The position numbers and the translations under genes are program-made. From Clostridium sp. K13 (GTDB lineage Bacteria; Bacillota; Clostridia; Clostridiales; Clostridiaceae): 64,000 nucleotides of DNA. Numbering within the stretch: position 1 is the first letter of the stretch; every line of letters starts with the position of its first letter. The notes under the pieces were generated by a model. It saw nothing but the letters and a program-made list of their open reading frames with translations, did not search any database and was not told where the DNA came from. Positions 52,291 through 60,821 of the stretch are shown one piece after another. The stretch lies in assembly GCF_019734195.1 (NCBI RefSeq), contig NZ_JAASHM010000011.1:1-64000 (forward strand). The letters are read 5' to 3'.

Positions 52291-52440
52291 AAATTGCGAA
52301 CTAAAGCTTAAGTCTACAATTTAAGCAGACTCCCCCTAAATTTTATGGAATCAATTATATAAATTCAAAGTGAAAATTTCACCGCTTCCCGGAAAAGTAA
52401 TATTCCATTTTTCGTTCTCACTGTAGTTCGCAGTTTTATT
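52291..52440 (+). ncRNA. Candidate structured RNA (about 150 nt)
   Basis: A 13-bp closing stem joins AAATTGCGAACTA (52291-52303) and TAGTTCGCAGTTT (52424-52436). Inside are ATGGAAT/ATTCCAT (52345-52351, 52402-52408), hairpin GTGAA-AAT-TTCAC (52370-52382) and GCTTAA/TTAAGC (52306-52326), plus a CTCCCCCT segment. The closing stem has a T-G pair on plus but an A-C mismatch on minus, favouring plus. A weak promoter (TTTACA, 17 bases, CAATAT at 52258-52286) starts about where the stem does. Class unknown; a 6S-like RNA is one possibility. Confidence 0.45.
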
Positions 52441-52446
52441 CAACTC

Positions 52447-52971
52447 TTATAATATTAATATTTTAACCATAAGTATCGCCATAATAATTGCAGTCATATC
52501 TGCCATAACTGCAGCCCATACTGTATGTCTTGTTTTCTTTATCTTTACCGCTCCAAAGTAGACTGTTACAGTATAAAATATTGTCTCTGTAGTTCCCATA
52601 ATAACTGAGGAAACTAATCCTATAACACTATCTGCTCCATAATTTTTTAATATATCAGTAAAAATCCCCATTGCTCCACTCCCTGAAAGAGGCTTAATTA
52701 GTACTAGAGGAACAACTTCCTTTGGTAGATCTATTAATCCACAAATAGGAGCAATAGCATTATTTAACATATCTAATAACTTTGCTTCCCTAAATATTTG
52801 AACTGCTATTATCATTGCTAATAAATAAGGAAATATATTAAGGCATACTTTTAATCCATCTTTAGCACCTTCTATAAACCAATCATATACTTTTCTGCCT
52901 TTTATCATTCCATAAGTAATAATAATTAAAACTATTATTGGTATAATACTTTTTGTAATATAAGTAAACAT
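52447..52971 (-). CDS. spmB: Spore maturation protein B
   Basis: A 174-residue membrane protein of the nucleoside-recognition/gate family with about five helices. Motifs include KVCLNIFPYLLAMIIAVQIFR, KPLSGSGAMGIFTDILKNYG and GTTETIFYTVTVYFGAV. In B. subtilis SpmA and SpmB are needed for spore core dehydration and heat resistance. A GGGGGG site precedes the ATG. It follows spmA by 18 bases and is clearly the second gene of that operon. Confidence 0.95.
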   Translation of the reverse strand: MFTYITKSIIPIIVLIIITYGMIKGRKVYDWFIEGAKDGLKVCLNIFPYLLAMIIAVQIFREAKLLDMLNNAIAPICGLIDLPKEVVPLVLIKPLSGSGAMGIFTDILKNYGADSVIGLVSSVIMGTTETIFYTVTVYFGAVKIKKTRHTVWAAVMADMTAIIMAILMVKILIL

Positions 52972-52989
52972 TTATATCCCCCCACAATC

Positions 52990-53565
52990 TTAAAAATACT
53001 TTTGCATAATTTTGCAACAAATTATTCCTACTACTGCTGCAACTCCAGTAGATATTATTGCAGGAAGTATTATTACTCCTGGGTTAGTTGAGCCTGCTGC
53101 AGCCCTTATTGATAATACTGTTGATGGAACTAATTGAATACAAGCAGCATTTAATACTAAAAATAAAGCCATATCATTACTAGCTATACCTTTTTCTTTA
53201 TTTAACCTATCCATTTCTTCCATTGCTTTTATTCCAAAAGGCGTAGCTGCATTTCCAAGCCCCATCATATTTGCTGTTATGTTCATAACTATTGCGCCTA
53301 ATGCTTTTTCATCTTTAGCCGCATCCTTAAAAATAAGCTTTAATATAGGCTTCATAAGTTTAGCTAACTTTTCTGTAAATCCACTATTTTGAGCAACCTT
53401 CATAACTCCACACCAAAAACACATTAATCCAACAAGTCCAATAATAAATGTAACTGTGGTATCTATAGACCCTATTATGGCATTTGATACTCCCTCACCA
53501 TTTCCGGTAAATATACCAACTAATAATCCTAAAAAAATCATTACAAACCATATGTAGTTAATCAT
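52990..53565 (-). CDS. spmA: Spore maturation protein A
   Basis: A 191-residue membrane protein, paired with SpmB, with the gate-domain motifs CFWCGVMKVAQNSGFTEKL, NMMGLGNAATPFGIKAM and NAACIQLVPSTVLSIRAA. Four to five helices are expected. It acts with SpmB in the spore membrane to dehydrate the core; the B. subtilis genes lie with dacB, which is missing here. The ATG follows GGGGGAG. A sigma-E-like promoter lies just upstream. Confidence 0.95.
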   Translation of the reverse strand: MINYIWFVMIFLGLLVGIFTGNGEGVSNAIIGSIDTTVTFIIGLVGLMCFWCGVMKVAQNSGFTEKLAKLMKPILKLIFKDAAKDEKALGAIVMNITANMMGLGNAATPFGIKAMEEMDRLNKEKGIASNDMALFLVLNAACIQLVPSTVLSIRAAAGSTNPGVIILPAIISTGVAAVVGIICCKIMQKYF

Positions 53566-53594
53566 ATTTTCTCCCCCTATTTATTTTTCTTTAT

Positions 53595-53623
53595 AATATA
53601 TGCCTTGCAACGCCCATTTATTA
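53595..53623 (-). promoter_or_regulatory. Sporulation-type (sigma-E-like) promoter of spmAB
   Basis: On minus, TAATAAA (53617-53623) and CATATATT (53595-53602) are 14 bases apart. The -10 and spacing are the same as upstream of yabP. Confidence 0.5.
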
Positions 53624-53689
53624 GTGATAGGATAAAGATATCAACATAAGTTATATTTTTTTATTTACCTAACAAAAGGAGATTTGTCG

Positions 53690-53875
53690 ATGAAAGAATC
53701 AAATTTAAAATTAGCTCAAAAAGATATTGATGAAGCATTAAAAGCTGTAGAAGAAATGGAAAACTATATCAATGAAGGAAATGAAAAAAATAATATAATA
53801 AAGGAAAAATTTATTACCTTAACAGAAAAAGTTCAAAAATTAGAGAACTTATTAAAAACTGAAGGAATACTATAA
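53690..53875 (+). CDS. Small coiled-coil protein of unknown function
   Basis: A 61-residue frame, MKESNLKLAQKDIDEALKAV onward, composed of charged heptads through most of its length (two predicted helices about 3-27 and 33-58). The ATG is seven bases after AAAGGAG, and a strong terminator follows the stop codon, both supporting a real gene. There is no signal or membrane segment. It diverges from spmA, so it may be linked to sporulation, but nothing in the sequence shows that. I do not recognise the family. Confidence 0.7.
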   Translation: MKESNLKLAQKDIDEALKAVEEMENYINEGNEKNNIIKEKFITLTEKVQKLENLLKTEGIL

Positions 53876-53884
53876 TATTAATAG

Positions 53885-53915
53885 AAAAGAGGATAGTTAA
53901 ACTATCCTCTTTTAT
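53885..53915 (+). terminator. Intrinsic terminator of the small coiled-coil gene
   Basis: A 14-bp stem, AAAAGAGGATAGTT with AACTATCCTCTTTT, followed by ATT, eight bases after the stop codon. Confidence 0.9.
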
Positions 53916-54041
53916 TCTACTACTAAAATAGCAATTATTTTTTCGAATATTTGATAACTAACTTATACCATAATTCTCAAATTCCCAATAATATTACCTA
54001 TACCTAATTGATTGTGTACCCAACTTAGAAATAACCGCTAT

Positions 54042-54056
54042 TAGTAAACGTTATCA
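54042..54056. promoter_or_regulatory. Cre-like site near the ccpA 3' end
   Basis: TAGTAAACGTTATCA matches the CcpA operator consensus WTGNAARCGNWWWCA at all but one position (A for T at position 2). It lies between the terminators of the small gene and ccpA, away from any recognised promoter. Confidence 0.35.
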
Positions 54057-54105
54057 AATTATCTTAATTATATCATTTTTTTCCTGTTATTTCAACATAT
54101 TTATA

Positions 54106-54140
54106 TAAAAAAATATAACTACCTCTAATTAGAGGTAGTT
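54106..54140 (-). terminator. Intrinsic terminator of ccpA
   Basis: AACTACCTCTAA followed by its exact reverse complement forms a 24-base palindrome, with a T-rich tract after it on minus. Confidence 0.9.
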
Positions 54141-54146
54141 ATTAAA

Positions 54147-55145
54147 CTATTTAGAACTTTCTCTTTGTATTAATTTATAATCTAATACATACTGATCTTG
54201 CTCTAAAGGCTTATTGTTTAATATTTTTATAAGCATTCTCATTGCGACTGATCCCATGTCATAACTTGGTTGTTTAACTGTAGTTATCTTTGGATAGAAA
54301 TATGAAGCAACAGCATTATCATTAAATCCTATTACACTTACATCCTCCGGAACCTTTAATCCATTTTCTCTTAATGCATTAATTACTCCCATAGCAATTT
54401 CATCTGATGAGCATACTACTCCATCAAACTTTTTGCCAGTAGCTAAAAAGCTTTCAACAGCTTTATATCCACTTTTAACCTTTAAATCTTTAAAGAATGC
54501 TAAATCTTCATCAATAGAAAGTCCACTTTCTTCTAACGCTTTTTCGTAACCTATATGTCTTTCTCCCCAAGCATTAGAAGCATCCTTGTTAACACCAACA
54601 AAGGCAATATTTTTTAATCCTTTTCCTATTAAACTCTTAGTTGCATCATATGACGCTTGTATATTATCGATAATTACACTTGGTAATCTACCTTCTTTAT
54701 CCTTAGATTCTGCAAGAACTGTCTTTAAATCTAATTCATTTATTATATCTAATGTTTCTTCTTCTAAACAAGAACTCATATAGATAACACCATCAACCAT
54801 CTTTTCCTTAAGTACTCTTAAGTAATCTTTTTCTTTATCATAATCAAAGTCAGAATTACATAATATTACGTTATAGTCATAAATATTTGCAACGTCTTCT
54901 GCCCCTCTAACTATTTCAGGATAGAATCCACTTGAAATATCAGGAACTAATATTCCTACAGTTTTTGTTCTTTGCGTTTTTAAACTTCTAGCTACAATAT
55001 TGGGTCTGTATCCTAACTTTTTAATAGCATCTAATACCTTCTTTTTAGTATCTTCATTAACAACGTCTATATCATTTAATACTCTAGATACCGTAGCTAT
55101 TGAAACGCCAGCTTCTCTAGCAACATCTTTTATAGAAGTAGCCAT
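54147..55145 (-). CDS. ccpA: LacI-family regulator, probable catabolite control protein CcpA
   Basis: A 332-residue LacI/GalR repressor. The helix-turn-helix plus hinge is at residues 1-60 (ATSIKDVAREAGVSIATVSRVLND, YRPNIVARSLKTQRT), then a periplasmic-binding-like effector domain (VGILVPDISSGFYPEIVRGA, DGVVCSSDEIAMGVINAL). Length, hinge and lack of nearby sugar genes fit CcpA, the global carbon regulator that works with HPr-Ser-P. A different LacI regulator is possible. It has a good promoter 40 bases upstream and its own terminator. Confidence 0.75.
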   Translation of the reverse strand: MATSIKDVAREAGVSIATVSRVLNDIDVVNEDTKKKVLDAIKKLGYRPNIVARSLKTQRTKTVGILVPDISSGFYPEIVRGAEDVANIYDYNVILCNSDFDYDKEKDYLRVLKEKMVDGVIYMSSCLEEETLDIINELDLKTVLAESKDKEGRLPSVIIDNIQASYDATKSLIGKGLKNIAFVGVNKDASNAWGERHIGYEKALEESGLSIDEDLAFFKDLKVKSGYKAVESFLATGKKFDGVVCSSDEIAMGVINALRENGLKVPEDVSVIGFNDNAVASYFYPKITTVKQPSYDMGSVAMRMLIKILNNKPLEQDQYVLDYKLIQRESSK

Positions 55146-55184
55146 ATCAACATCACTCCATTTTCATTTTCATTTTAATTATTA

Positions 55185-55213
55185 ATTATACCTTTTTTTC
55201 CTATTTAATACAA
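55185..55213 (-). promoter_or_regulatory. Sigma-A promoter of ccpA
   Basis: On minus, TTGTAT (55208-55213) and TATAAT (55185-55190) are 17 bases apart. Confidence 0.75.
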
Positions 55214-55274
55214 TAATTTTGATTGTTTTTTACATTTAATATTTCATAATTATAAAATATACTATTATTGTTTG

Positions 55275-55311
55275 AAAAAAGGGTAGGAATTATTACTTAA
55301 TCCCTACCCTT
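55275..55311 (-). terminator. Intrinsic terminator of ileS
   Basis: AGGGTAGG with CCTACCCT forms an 8-bp stem, extended by GATT/AATT pairing, and is followed by TTTTTTC on minus just after the ileS stop codon. Confidence 0.9.
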
Positions 55312-55328
55312 CGTAATAAAGACCTTAA

Positions 55329-58300
55329 TTATTTAACAACTTCTACAGTCATATTTAGCTTTTCACCATTAATAACTGTTTCAGTATAATCAACTTCTTC
55401 ATTGTAAACTATTTCTTGGGTTAAGGTTTCTTTCTTTATAACTTCGGCAAACTTTTTAATTACATCTAATAGCATTTCATTATCTGCTACATATAATTTA
55501 ATTTTGTCTGCAACCTCAAACCCTTTATCTTTTCTCATATTTTGAATCTTAGATATTATTTCTCTTAAGTGACCTTCTTCTCTAAGTTCTTCAGAAATAT
55601 GTGTATCTAAAACAACACCAATTGAACCTTCACCAGCAAATGCATAACCCTCTAGCCCTTGCATAGTAACTAATAAGTTTTCCTTATTTAATTCAATTTC
55701 TGTTCCATCAACATTAATAACTACTACTCCACCATTTTGAATAGTTTGAGCTAATTCCATTTGGTTTCTTGCAGCTATTTCTTTTCTTATTCCTGGTATT
55801 AACTTACCATAAGCTCTTCCTAAAACAGGTAGGTTAGGCTTAATTTCAAAGTTAACATGAGTAGAAAGATCTGCACCAAATTCTACAGCTTTTATATTTA
55901 ACTCATCTGTTATTATATCTCCGTAATATTCAGGAAGTGAGTCTGTAGAAATAAGCATTTTAGAAAGTGGCTGTCTATTCTTAATGTTAGCACCATTTCT
56001 TGCACTTCTTCCTAACTTAACAATTGTATAAGCTAAGTCCATTTCCTTTTCTAAATTCTTATCTATAGCAGTTTCATTTACTTCTGGCCAGTTGCATAAG
56101 TGAATGCTTTCTGGAGCATTTTCATCTAATCCAACTACTAAGTTTTGATAAATATCTTCTGTTATAAATGGAACGAATGGAGCTGCTACTTTAATTAAAG
56201 TTGTTAATACTCTATATAAAGTTACATATGCACCAATCTTATCATCAGTTAATTCTTCAGACCAGTATCTTCCTCTATTTCTTCTTACATACCAATTTGA
56301 TAATTCATCAGTAAAATCTTCAATAGCTAATGCTGCTTGAGTTATTTGGTATGAGTTTAACATAGAATCTACATCTTTAACTAATGTATTTAACTTAGAC
56401 ATAACCCACTTATCCATTACATTTTCTGAAACAAACTCAGAATATTTTAATGGATTGAATTGATCTAATTCTGCATATAAAACGTAGAATGAATAAACAT
56501 TCCATAAAGTTCCCATGAACTTTCTTCCTGCTTCACCAACGTCATCTATAGAGAATCTTGTTGGTAACCATGGAGCACTTGCAGTATAGAAGTGCCATCT
56601 TGTTGCATCAGCACCTTGTGCATCTAATACATCAAATGGATCTACAACATTTCCTTTAGATTTTGACATCTTTAAGCCCTTCTTGTCAAGAACGTGACCT
56701 AGAACTATACAGTTTTCAAATGGATTTCTATCGAATATAGCAGTAGAAATTGCTAATAAAGTATAGAACCATCCTCTTGTTTGGTCAACAGCTTCTGATA
56801 TAAATTGAGCTGGATAGTTTTGTTCAAATAATTCTTTATTTTCAAATGGATAATGTAATTGTGCAAATGGCATTGAACCTGAATCGAACCAACAGTCAAT
56901 AACTTCATTTGTTCTAGTCATTTCCTTACCACACTTTTCACATTTTAAGTGAACATTATCTATATATGGTTTGTGTAGTTCTATATCTTCTGGAACATTG
57001 ATTCCCTTTTCCTTAAGTTCTGCAATGCTTCCTATACATTCTTTATGTCCGCATTCACATCCCCAAATTGGAAGTGGAGTTCCCCAGTATCTATCTCTTG
57101 AAATACCCCAGTCGATAACATTTTCTAAGAACTTACCAAATCTACCTGTTCTAATGTTATCAGGATACCAATTGATCTTATTATTATTTTCTAAAAGCTT
57201 ATCTCTTAATGTTGTCATTGCAACAAACCAGCTTTCCTTTGGATAATAAAGAAGTGGTGTGTCACATCTCCAACAATGTGGGTATGAGTGTAAGTGTTTT
57301 TCAGATTTAAATAATTTATTATTTTCTTCTAACCACTTACAAATGCTTTCATCACATTTCTTAACGAACTTTCCAGCCCATGGAGTAACCTCTTCTACGA
57401 ATCTACCTTCTCTATCAACTAAGTTAATAAAAGTAATTCCATTAGCTTTAGCTACTAAGCTATCATCTTCACCATATGCAGGTGCTATATGAACTATACC
57501 TGTACCATCTGATAAAGTAACATAATCACCATGAATTACTTCGAAAGCTTTTCCTTCTACTTTACCGAAAGGCATTAATTGTTCATATTTAGTTCCTAAA
57601 AGTTCAGTTCCAGGGAATTCTCTTATTACTTCATAGTCTTCTCCTAAAACTTTATCAGCTAAGTCTTTAGCTAAGATTAATATTTCATCTCCAACTTTAG
57701 CTTCTATATAAGTATACGCTTTATTTATACATAAAGCTAAGTTTGAAGGTAATGTCCAAGGAGTTGTTGTCCAAGCTAATATGTACTTGTTATCTTCTCC
57801 TTCAACCTTAAATTTAGCAACACAAGTTAAGTCCTTAACGTCTTTATATCCTTGTGCAACTTCATGAGATGATAATGCAGTTCCACATCTTGGGCAGTAT
57901 GGCATTACTTTATGTCCTTCATATAAAAGACCTTTATCCCACATTTGTTTTAATGCCCACCAAACTGATTCAATATATGGATTGTGATAAGTTACATATG
58001 GATTTTCCATGTCAACCCAATAGCCAATTTGATTAGTCATTTTTTCCCACATACTTACATAAGTAAATACGCTTTCTTTACATTCTTTAACGAACTTCTC
58101 TACACCATACTCTTCGATTTGTTCCTTACCTGAAATACCAAGCTTCTTTTCTATTTCAAGCTCTACTGGAAGACCGTGAGTATCCCATCCTGCTTTTCTT
58201 ATAACTTTATATCCCTTCATAACCTTGTATCTTGGGATAATATCCTTCATAACTCTTGTTAACACGTGTCCAACGTGAGGTCTACCATTTGCTGTTGGTG

Positions 58301-58439
58301 GACCATCATAGAAAGTGAAGTATTCACCATCTTGATTCATATCAAAATTCTTTTTTATAACATTTCTTGCAGTCCAAAGATTTGCTACTTCTTTTTCAAG
58401 ACCAACAAAACCATTTGGTAGTTCTACTTTTTTGTACAT
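55329..58439 (-). CDS. ileS: Isoleucyl-tRNA synthetase, eukaryote-like (type 2)
   Basis: A 1036-residue class I synthetase. HIGH appears as [12 protein letters not shown] and KMSKS as [12 protein letters not shown]; the editing domain has [10 protein letters not shown] upstream and [10 protein letters not shown]. The length and the [13 protein letters not shown] start match the IleRS2 group, which is also found in eukaryotes and is naturally less sensitive to mupirocin. The anticodon domain and C-terminal region lack the zinc finger of type 1 enzymes. A GGAG site precedes the ATG. A T-box with specifier AUC controls it. Confidence 0.96.
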   Translation of the reverse strand: MYKKVELPNGFVGLEKEVANLWTARNVIKKNFDMNQDGEYFTFYDGPPTANGRPHVGHVLTRVMKDIIPRYKVMKGYKVIRKAGWDTHGLPVELEIEKKLGISGKEQIEEYGVEKFVKECKESVFTYVSMWEKMTNQIGYWVDMENPYVTYHNPYIESVWWALKQMWDKGLLYEGHKVMPYCPRCGTALSSHEVAQGYKDVKDLTCVAKFKVEGEDNKYILAWTTTPWTLPSNLALCINKAYTYIEAKVGDEILILAKDLADKVLGEDYEVIREFPGTELLGTKYEQLMPFGKVEGKAFEVIHGDYVTLSDGTGIVHIAPAYGEDDSLVAKANGITFINLVDREGRFVEEVTPWAGKFVKKCDESICKWLEENNKLFKSEKHLHSYPHCWRCDTPLLYYPKESWFVAMTTLRDKLLENNNKINWYPDNIRTGRFGKFLENVIDWGISRDRYWGTPLPIWGCECGHKECIGSIAELKEKGINVPEDIELHKPYIDNVHLKCEKCGKEMTRTNEVIDCWFDSGSMPFAQLHYPFENKELFEQNYPAQFISEAVDQTRGWFYTLLAISTAIFDRNPFENCIVLGHVLDKKGLKMSKSKGNVVDPFDVLDAQGADATRWHFYTASAPWLPTRFSIDDVGEAGRKFMGTLWNVYSFYVLYAELDQFNPLKYSEFVSENVMDKWVMSKLNTLVKDVDSMLNSYQITQAALAIEDFTDELSNWYVRRNRGRYWSEELTDDKIGAYVTLYRVLTTLIKVAAPFVPFITEDIYQNLVVGLDENAPESIHLCNWPEVNETAIDKNLEKEMDLAYTIVKLGRSARNGANIKNRQPLSKMLISTDSLPEYYGDIITDELNIKAVEFGADLSTHVNFEIKPNLPVLGRAYGKLIPGIRKEIAARNQMELAQTIQNGGVVVINVDGTEIELNKENLLVTMQGLEGYAFAGEGSIGVVLDTHISEELREEGHLREIISKIQNMRKDKGFEVADKIKLYVADNEMLLDVIKKFAEVIKKETLTQEIVYNEEVDYTETVINGEKLNMTVEVVK

Positions 58440-58514
58440 AAGAATTCTCCTTTCTCTACGTTTATTAGCTATTAAAATTATTCTCTTAAAGACATATTTT
58501 AATCCTTTATTTTA

Positions 58515-58780
58515 AAATAAAAAAAACTCCATCCCAAAAGGACGAAGTGAATTCGCTATACCACCTAAGGTTAATAAACTCATAATTATGCTATGAGCTA
58601 TAATTCAGATACTTTCATATCCTATCCCTTAACGCGGGCTAACGTGATAGCTTAATCGTAAAAACTTTCAGCCTCAAACTCCTAGGTGATTTTCCTTAAG
58701 TTATCTTATGATTTTACACCAACCAATCACTCTCTTAAAAGAATAAACTAAAGTACTTATCCTAATCATAGTCTTTAATG
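58515..58780 (-). promoter_or_regulatory. T-box riboswitch (Ile) upstream of ileS
   Basis: On minus the leader runs from GACTATGATTAGG through AGTGATTGGTTGG to the T-box TTAGGTGGTATAGCG and a terminator (CTTCGTCC with GGGATGGAG, then eight Ts). The specifier reads ATC at 58688-58690 in GGAAAATCACCTAGGAG, which is Ile. Uncharged tRNA-Ile should relieve termination. Confidence 0.94.
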
Positions 58781-58785
58781 AATTT

Positions 58786-58815
58786 ATTATATATTAATTA
58801 ATTATGGGTTGTCAA
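58786..58815 (-). promoter_or_regulatory. Promoter of the ileS leader
   Basis: On minus, TTGACA (58810-58815) and TATAAT (58786-58791) are 18 bases apart, immediately before the T-box stem I. Confidence 0.8.
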
Positions 58816-59112
58816 TTGCACCCAAAAGTTTATTTAAAGAAAAAGTAAAAGTGAAGAATGAAGCAACAAATTCAGCAAGACTTAAATTGAAAAAAATATA
58901 CTTTTAAGAAGACTATAGGTTTCCAACCTCCACTATTCACTTTACACTCTTATTCTCCACTTAAATAATAATTATTATTATTTAATATTTAATGTTGACT
59001 ATTTTAGTATACTATGATTTAATATAGGTGTTGAAACGTATTACATAAAATTAATTTCCCTAATAATTAATTTTTGTGTTTCCTAATATCTTTGTATTTT
59101 GGAGGATCTGTT
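58797..59112. other. ileS leader to BFD intergenic region
   Basis: This 316-bp gap holds the ileS promoter, a low-complexity stretch with imperfect inverted ends (AAGTGAAGAATGAAG near 58849 and the complement of AAGTGGAGAATAAGAG near 58960), and the promoter of the BFD-like gene. The left part (58839-58855) shares 17 bases with 24458-24474. Confidence 0.55.
58995..59023 (+). promoter_or_regulatory. Probable promoter of the BFD-like gene
   Basis: TTGACT (58995-59000) and TTTAAT (59018-59023) are 17 bases apart. A TATACT lies within the spacer as an alternative. Confidence 0.5.
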
Positions 59113-59325
59113 ATGGAAAATAATTTAAATGCTGATATCCTTGATAAAATAACAAAAGTTTGCACTTGTAAGTCTATATCTAGGGCCAAAATTAAGGAAG
59201 CTATTAAAAACGGTGCCCATACCGTAGAAGAAGTTTCTAAAATAACAGGAGCATGTACTGGAAGTTGTCATGGATTTAGATGTAAATCAAAGATTCAGAA
59301 TTTAATTAACGATTATTCAAAATAA
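59113..59325 (+). CDS. BFD-like [2Fe-2S]-binding protein
   Basis: A 70-residue protein with the BFD fold: VCTCKSISRAKIKEAIKNGA, then EVSKITGACTGSCHGFRC, giving cysteines at CxC and Cx4C-type positions that can hold a [2Fe-2S] cluster. Relatives include bacterioferritin-associated ferredoxin and a domain in NAD(P)H-dependent oxidoreductases and nitrite reductase; the present protein is the isolated domain. The extra cysteine at the end is unusual. The ATG follows GGAGG. It is a single gene with its own promoter and terminator. Confidence 0.82.
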   Translation: MENNLNADILDKITKVCTCKSISRAKIKEAIKNGAHTVEEVSKITGACTGSCHGFRCKSKIQNLINDYSK

Positions 59326-59363
59326 TACCCAATCCAAAACTCCCCTATAAGTTTAACGATTTA

Positions 59364-59391
59364 AACCACTTACCTTGTAAGTGGTTTTTTA
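59364..59391 (+). terminator. Intrinsic terminator of the BFD-like gene
   Basis: ACCACTTAC-CTT-GTAAGTGGT forms a 9-bp perfect stem followed by six Ts. Confidence 0.92.
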
Positions 59392-59402
59392 TTGCAAAAT
59401 TT

Positions 59403-59439
59403 AAGGTGAACTAATAGTTTTAAATTACTAGTTCACCTT
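59403..59439 (-). terminator. Hairpin downstream of the GIY-YIG gene
   Basis: AAGGTGAACTA with TAGTTCACCTT forms an 11-bp perfect stem; on minus a modest T-rich run (AAATTTTG) follows. Confidence 0.7.
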
Positions 59440-59453
59440 TAGCAGTGTAAGCT

Positions 59454-59714
59454 TCAAGCTTCATCCACTTTACTACATTTATTTATTAGCATTAATTTTT
59501 CACTTCTTTTTAACTGTTTAATTGCATACTCTCTTTTCATAGCTTCTATTTTATCTTCAAATTCTTCAAAATAAACTAATTCAACTGGTAATCTAGCCCT
59601 TGTATATTTTGCGCCTCTTCCATTTGAATGTGCCTTAATTCTTCTCTCCAGATTATTTGTCCATCCAGTATATAAACTATTATCACTACATCTTAAAACA
59701 TAAACATAATTCAT
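59454..59714 (-). CDS. GIY-YIG nuclease-domain protein, YhbQ/YazA-like
   Basis: An 86-residue protein that is a single GIY-YIG domain: YVYVLRCSDNSLYTGWTNN, the catalytic Arg in LERRIKAHSNGRGAKYTRA, and Glu near EAMKREYAIKQL. Such stand-alone domains (UPF0213) resemble the N-terminal nuclease of UvrC. In B. subtilis yazA lies close to the yabA-metS region, which is also represented here. The biological role is not defined. An AGGTAG site precedes the ATG. Confidence 0.88.
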   Translation of the reverse strand: MNYVYVLRCSDNSLYTGWTNNLERRIKAHSNGRGAKYTRARLPVELVYFEEFEDKIEAMKREYAIKQLKRSEKLMLINKCSKVDEA

Positions 59715-59775
59715 ACTTAATCTACCTATCTAAAATTTATTCTATATAGATTATATATTTCACTTAAAATAATTA

Positions 59776-59804
59776 CAAAAAGCCACAGATTTTTTCTGTG
59801 ACCT
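59776..59804 (-). terminator. Intrinsic terminator of the opp operon
   Basis: On minus GGTCACAGA with TCTGTGGCT forms a stem of about 8-9 bp followed by five Ts, downstream of oppF. Confidence 0.85.
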
Positions 59805-59823
59805 TTCGTTATATAATATTAAA

Positions 59824-60801
59824 CTATTTATTATCATATAAATGACAAGCTATTTTATGTCCATTCTTTTTTAACTTTAATTCTGGTTGCTCTTTTTTAC
59901 ATATATCCATACACTTAGAGCAACGTGTATTAAACTTACATCCAACTGGTGGATTAGCTGGAGATGGAAGATCTCCTTCTAATATAGTTCTATTCATTTT
60001 AAAATCAGGATCAGGAATTGGAACTGCACTTAATAATGCTTGCGTATATGGATGTAGAGGATTATCAAAAAGTTCATCTTTAGGTGCCATTTCAACTAAA
60101 TTACCTAAGTACATTACACCTATGACATCAGAAATATATTTTACTACTGATAAATCATGGGATATGAAAAGATATGATATGCCTCTCTTTTCTTGAAGCT
60201 CTTTCATTAAATTTATTATTTGAGCTTGAATAGACACATCTAATGCACTAACTGGTTCATCAGCAATTATTAAACTTGGATTAAGTGCTAATGCACGAGC
60301 AATACAAATACGCTGACGTTGTCCACCTGAAAATTCATGTGGGTAACGATCAATATGATAAGGTCTTAAACCACAGTCCTTCATTATTTGCATTATATAA
60401 TCTCTGTATTGTTCTTTAGGAACTATATTATGAGCTCTTACTGCTTCACCTATGATTTCACCAACTGGCATACGTGGATCTAATGATGAATATGGATCTT
60501 GGAAAATAATTTGAACCTCTGGTCTAATTTTTTGAAGTTCCTTTTTAGACATTTTAAAAATATCTTTTCCATTTAATATAGCTTCACCCTCAGTAGGTTC
60601 TGTTAATCTTAATATAGTTCTTCCTGTTGTAGTCTTACCACATCCTGATTCACCAACTAATCCAAATGTTTGTCCCTTTTTTATTTCAAAAGATACACCA
60701 TCTACTGATTTAACATGTCCAACAACATGCTGAAATACTCCTGCCTTTATAGGAAAATGCTTTTTTAAGTTTCTAACTTCTAAAATATTTTCGTTACTCA
60801 T
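59824..60801 (-). CDS. oppF: Oligopeptide ABC transporter ATP-binding protein OppF
   Basis: A 325-residue ABC ATPase with Walker A GLVGESGCGKTTTGRTIL, signature FSGGQRQRICIARALALNP and Walker B LIIADEPVSALDVSIQ. The C-terminal extension carries four cysteines (about CKFNTRCSKCMDIC ... C), the oligopeptide-transporter tail that can hold an iron-sulfur cluster. It pairs with OppD to power peptide uptake. It is the last gene of oppBCDF, 20 bases after oppD. Confidence 0.95.
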   Translation of the reverse strand: MSNENILEVRNLKKHFPIKAGVFQHVVGHVKSVDGVSFEIKKGQTFGLVGESGCGKTTTGRTILRLTEPTEGEAILNGKDIFKMSKKELQKIRPEVQIIFQDPYSSLDPRMPVGEIIGEAVRAHNIVPKEQYRDYIMQIMKDCGLRPYHIDRYPHEFSGGQRQRICIARALALNPSLIIADEPVSALDVSIQAQIINLMKELQEKRGISYLFISHDLSVVKYISDVIGVMYLGNLVEMAPKDELFDNPLHPYTQALLSAVPIPDPDFKMNRTILEGDLPSPANPPVGCKFNTRCSKCMDICKKEQPELKLKKNGHKIACHLYDNK

Positions 60802-60821
60802 GTTTTACCTACCTTTCTGCC

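Noticed and set aside
56971..58036. Three open frames on plus inside ileS
   Set aside because: They are shadows of the long ileS frame, with no ribosome sites or recognisable domains.
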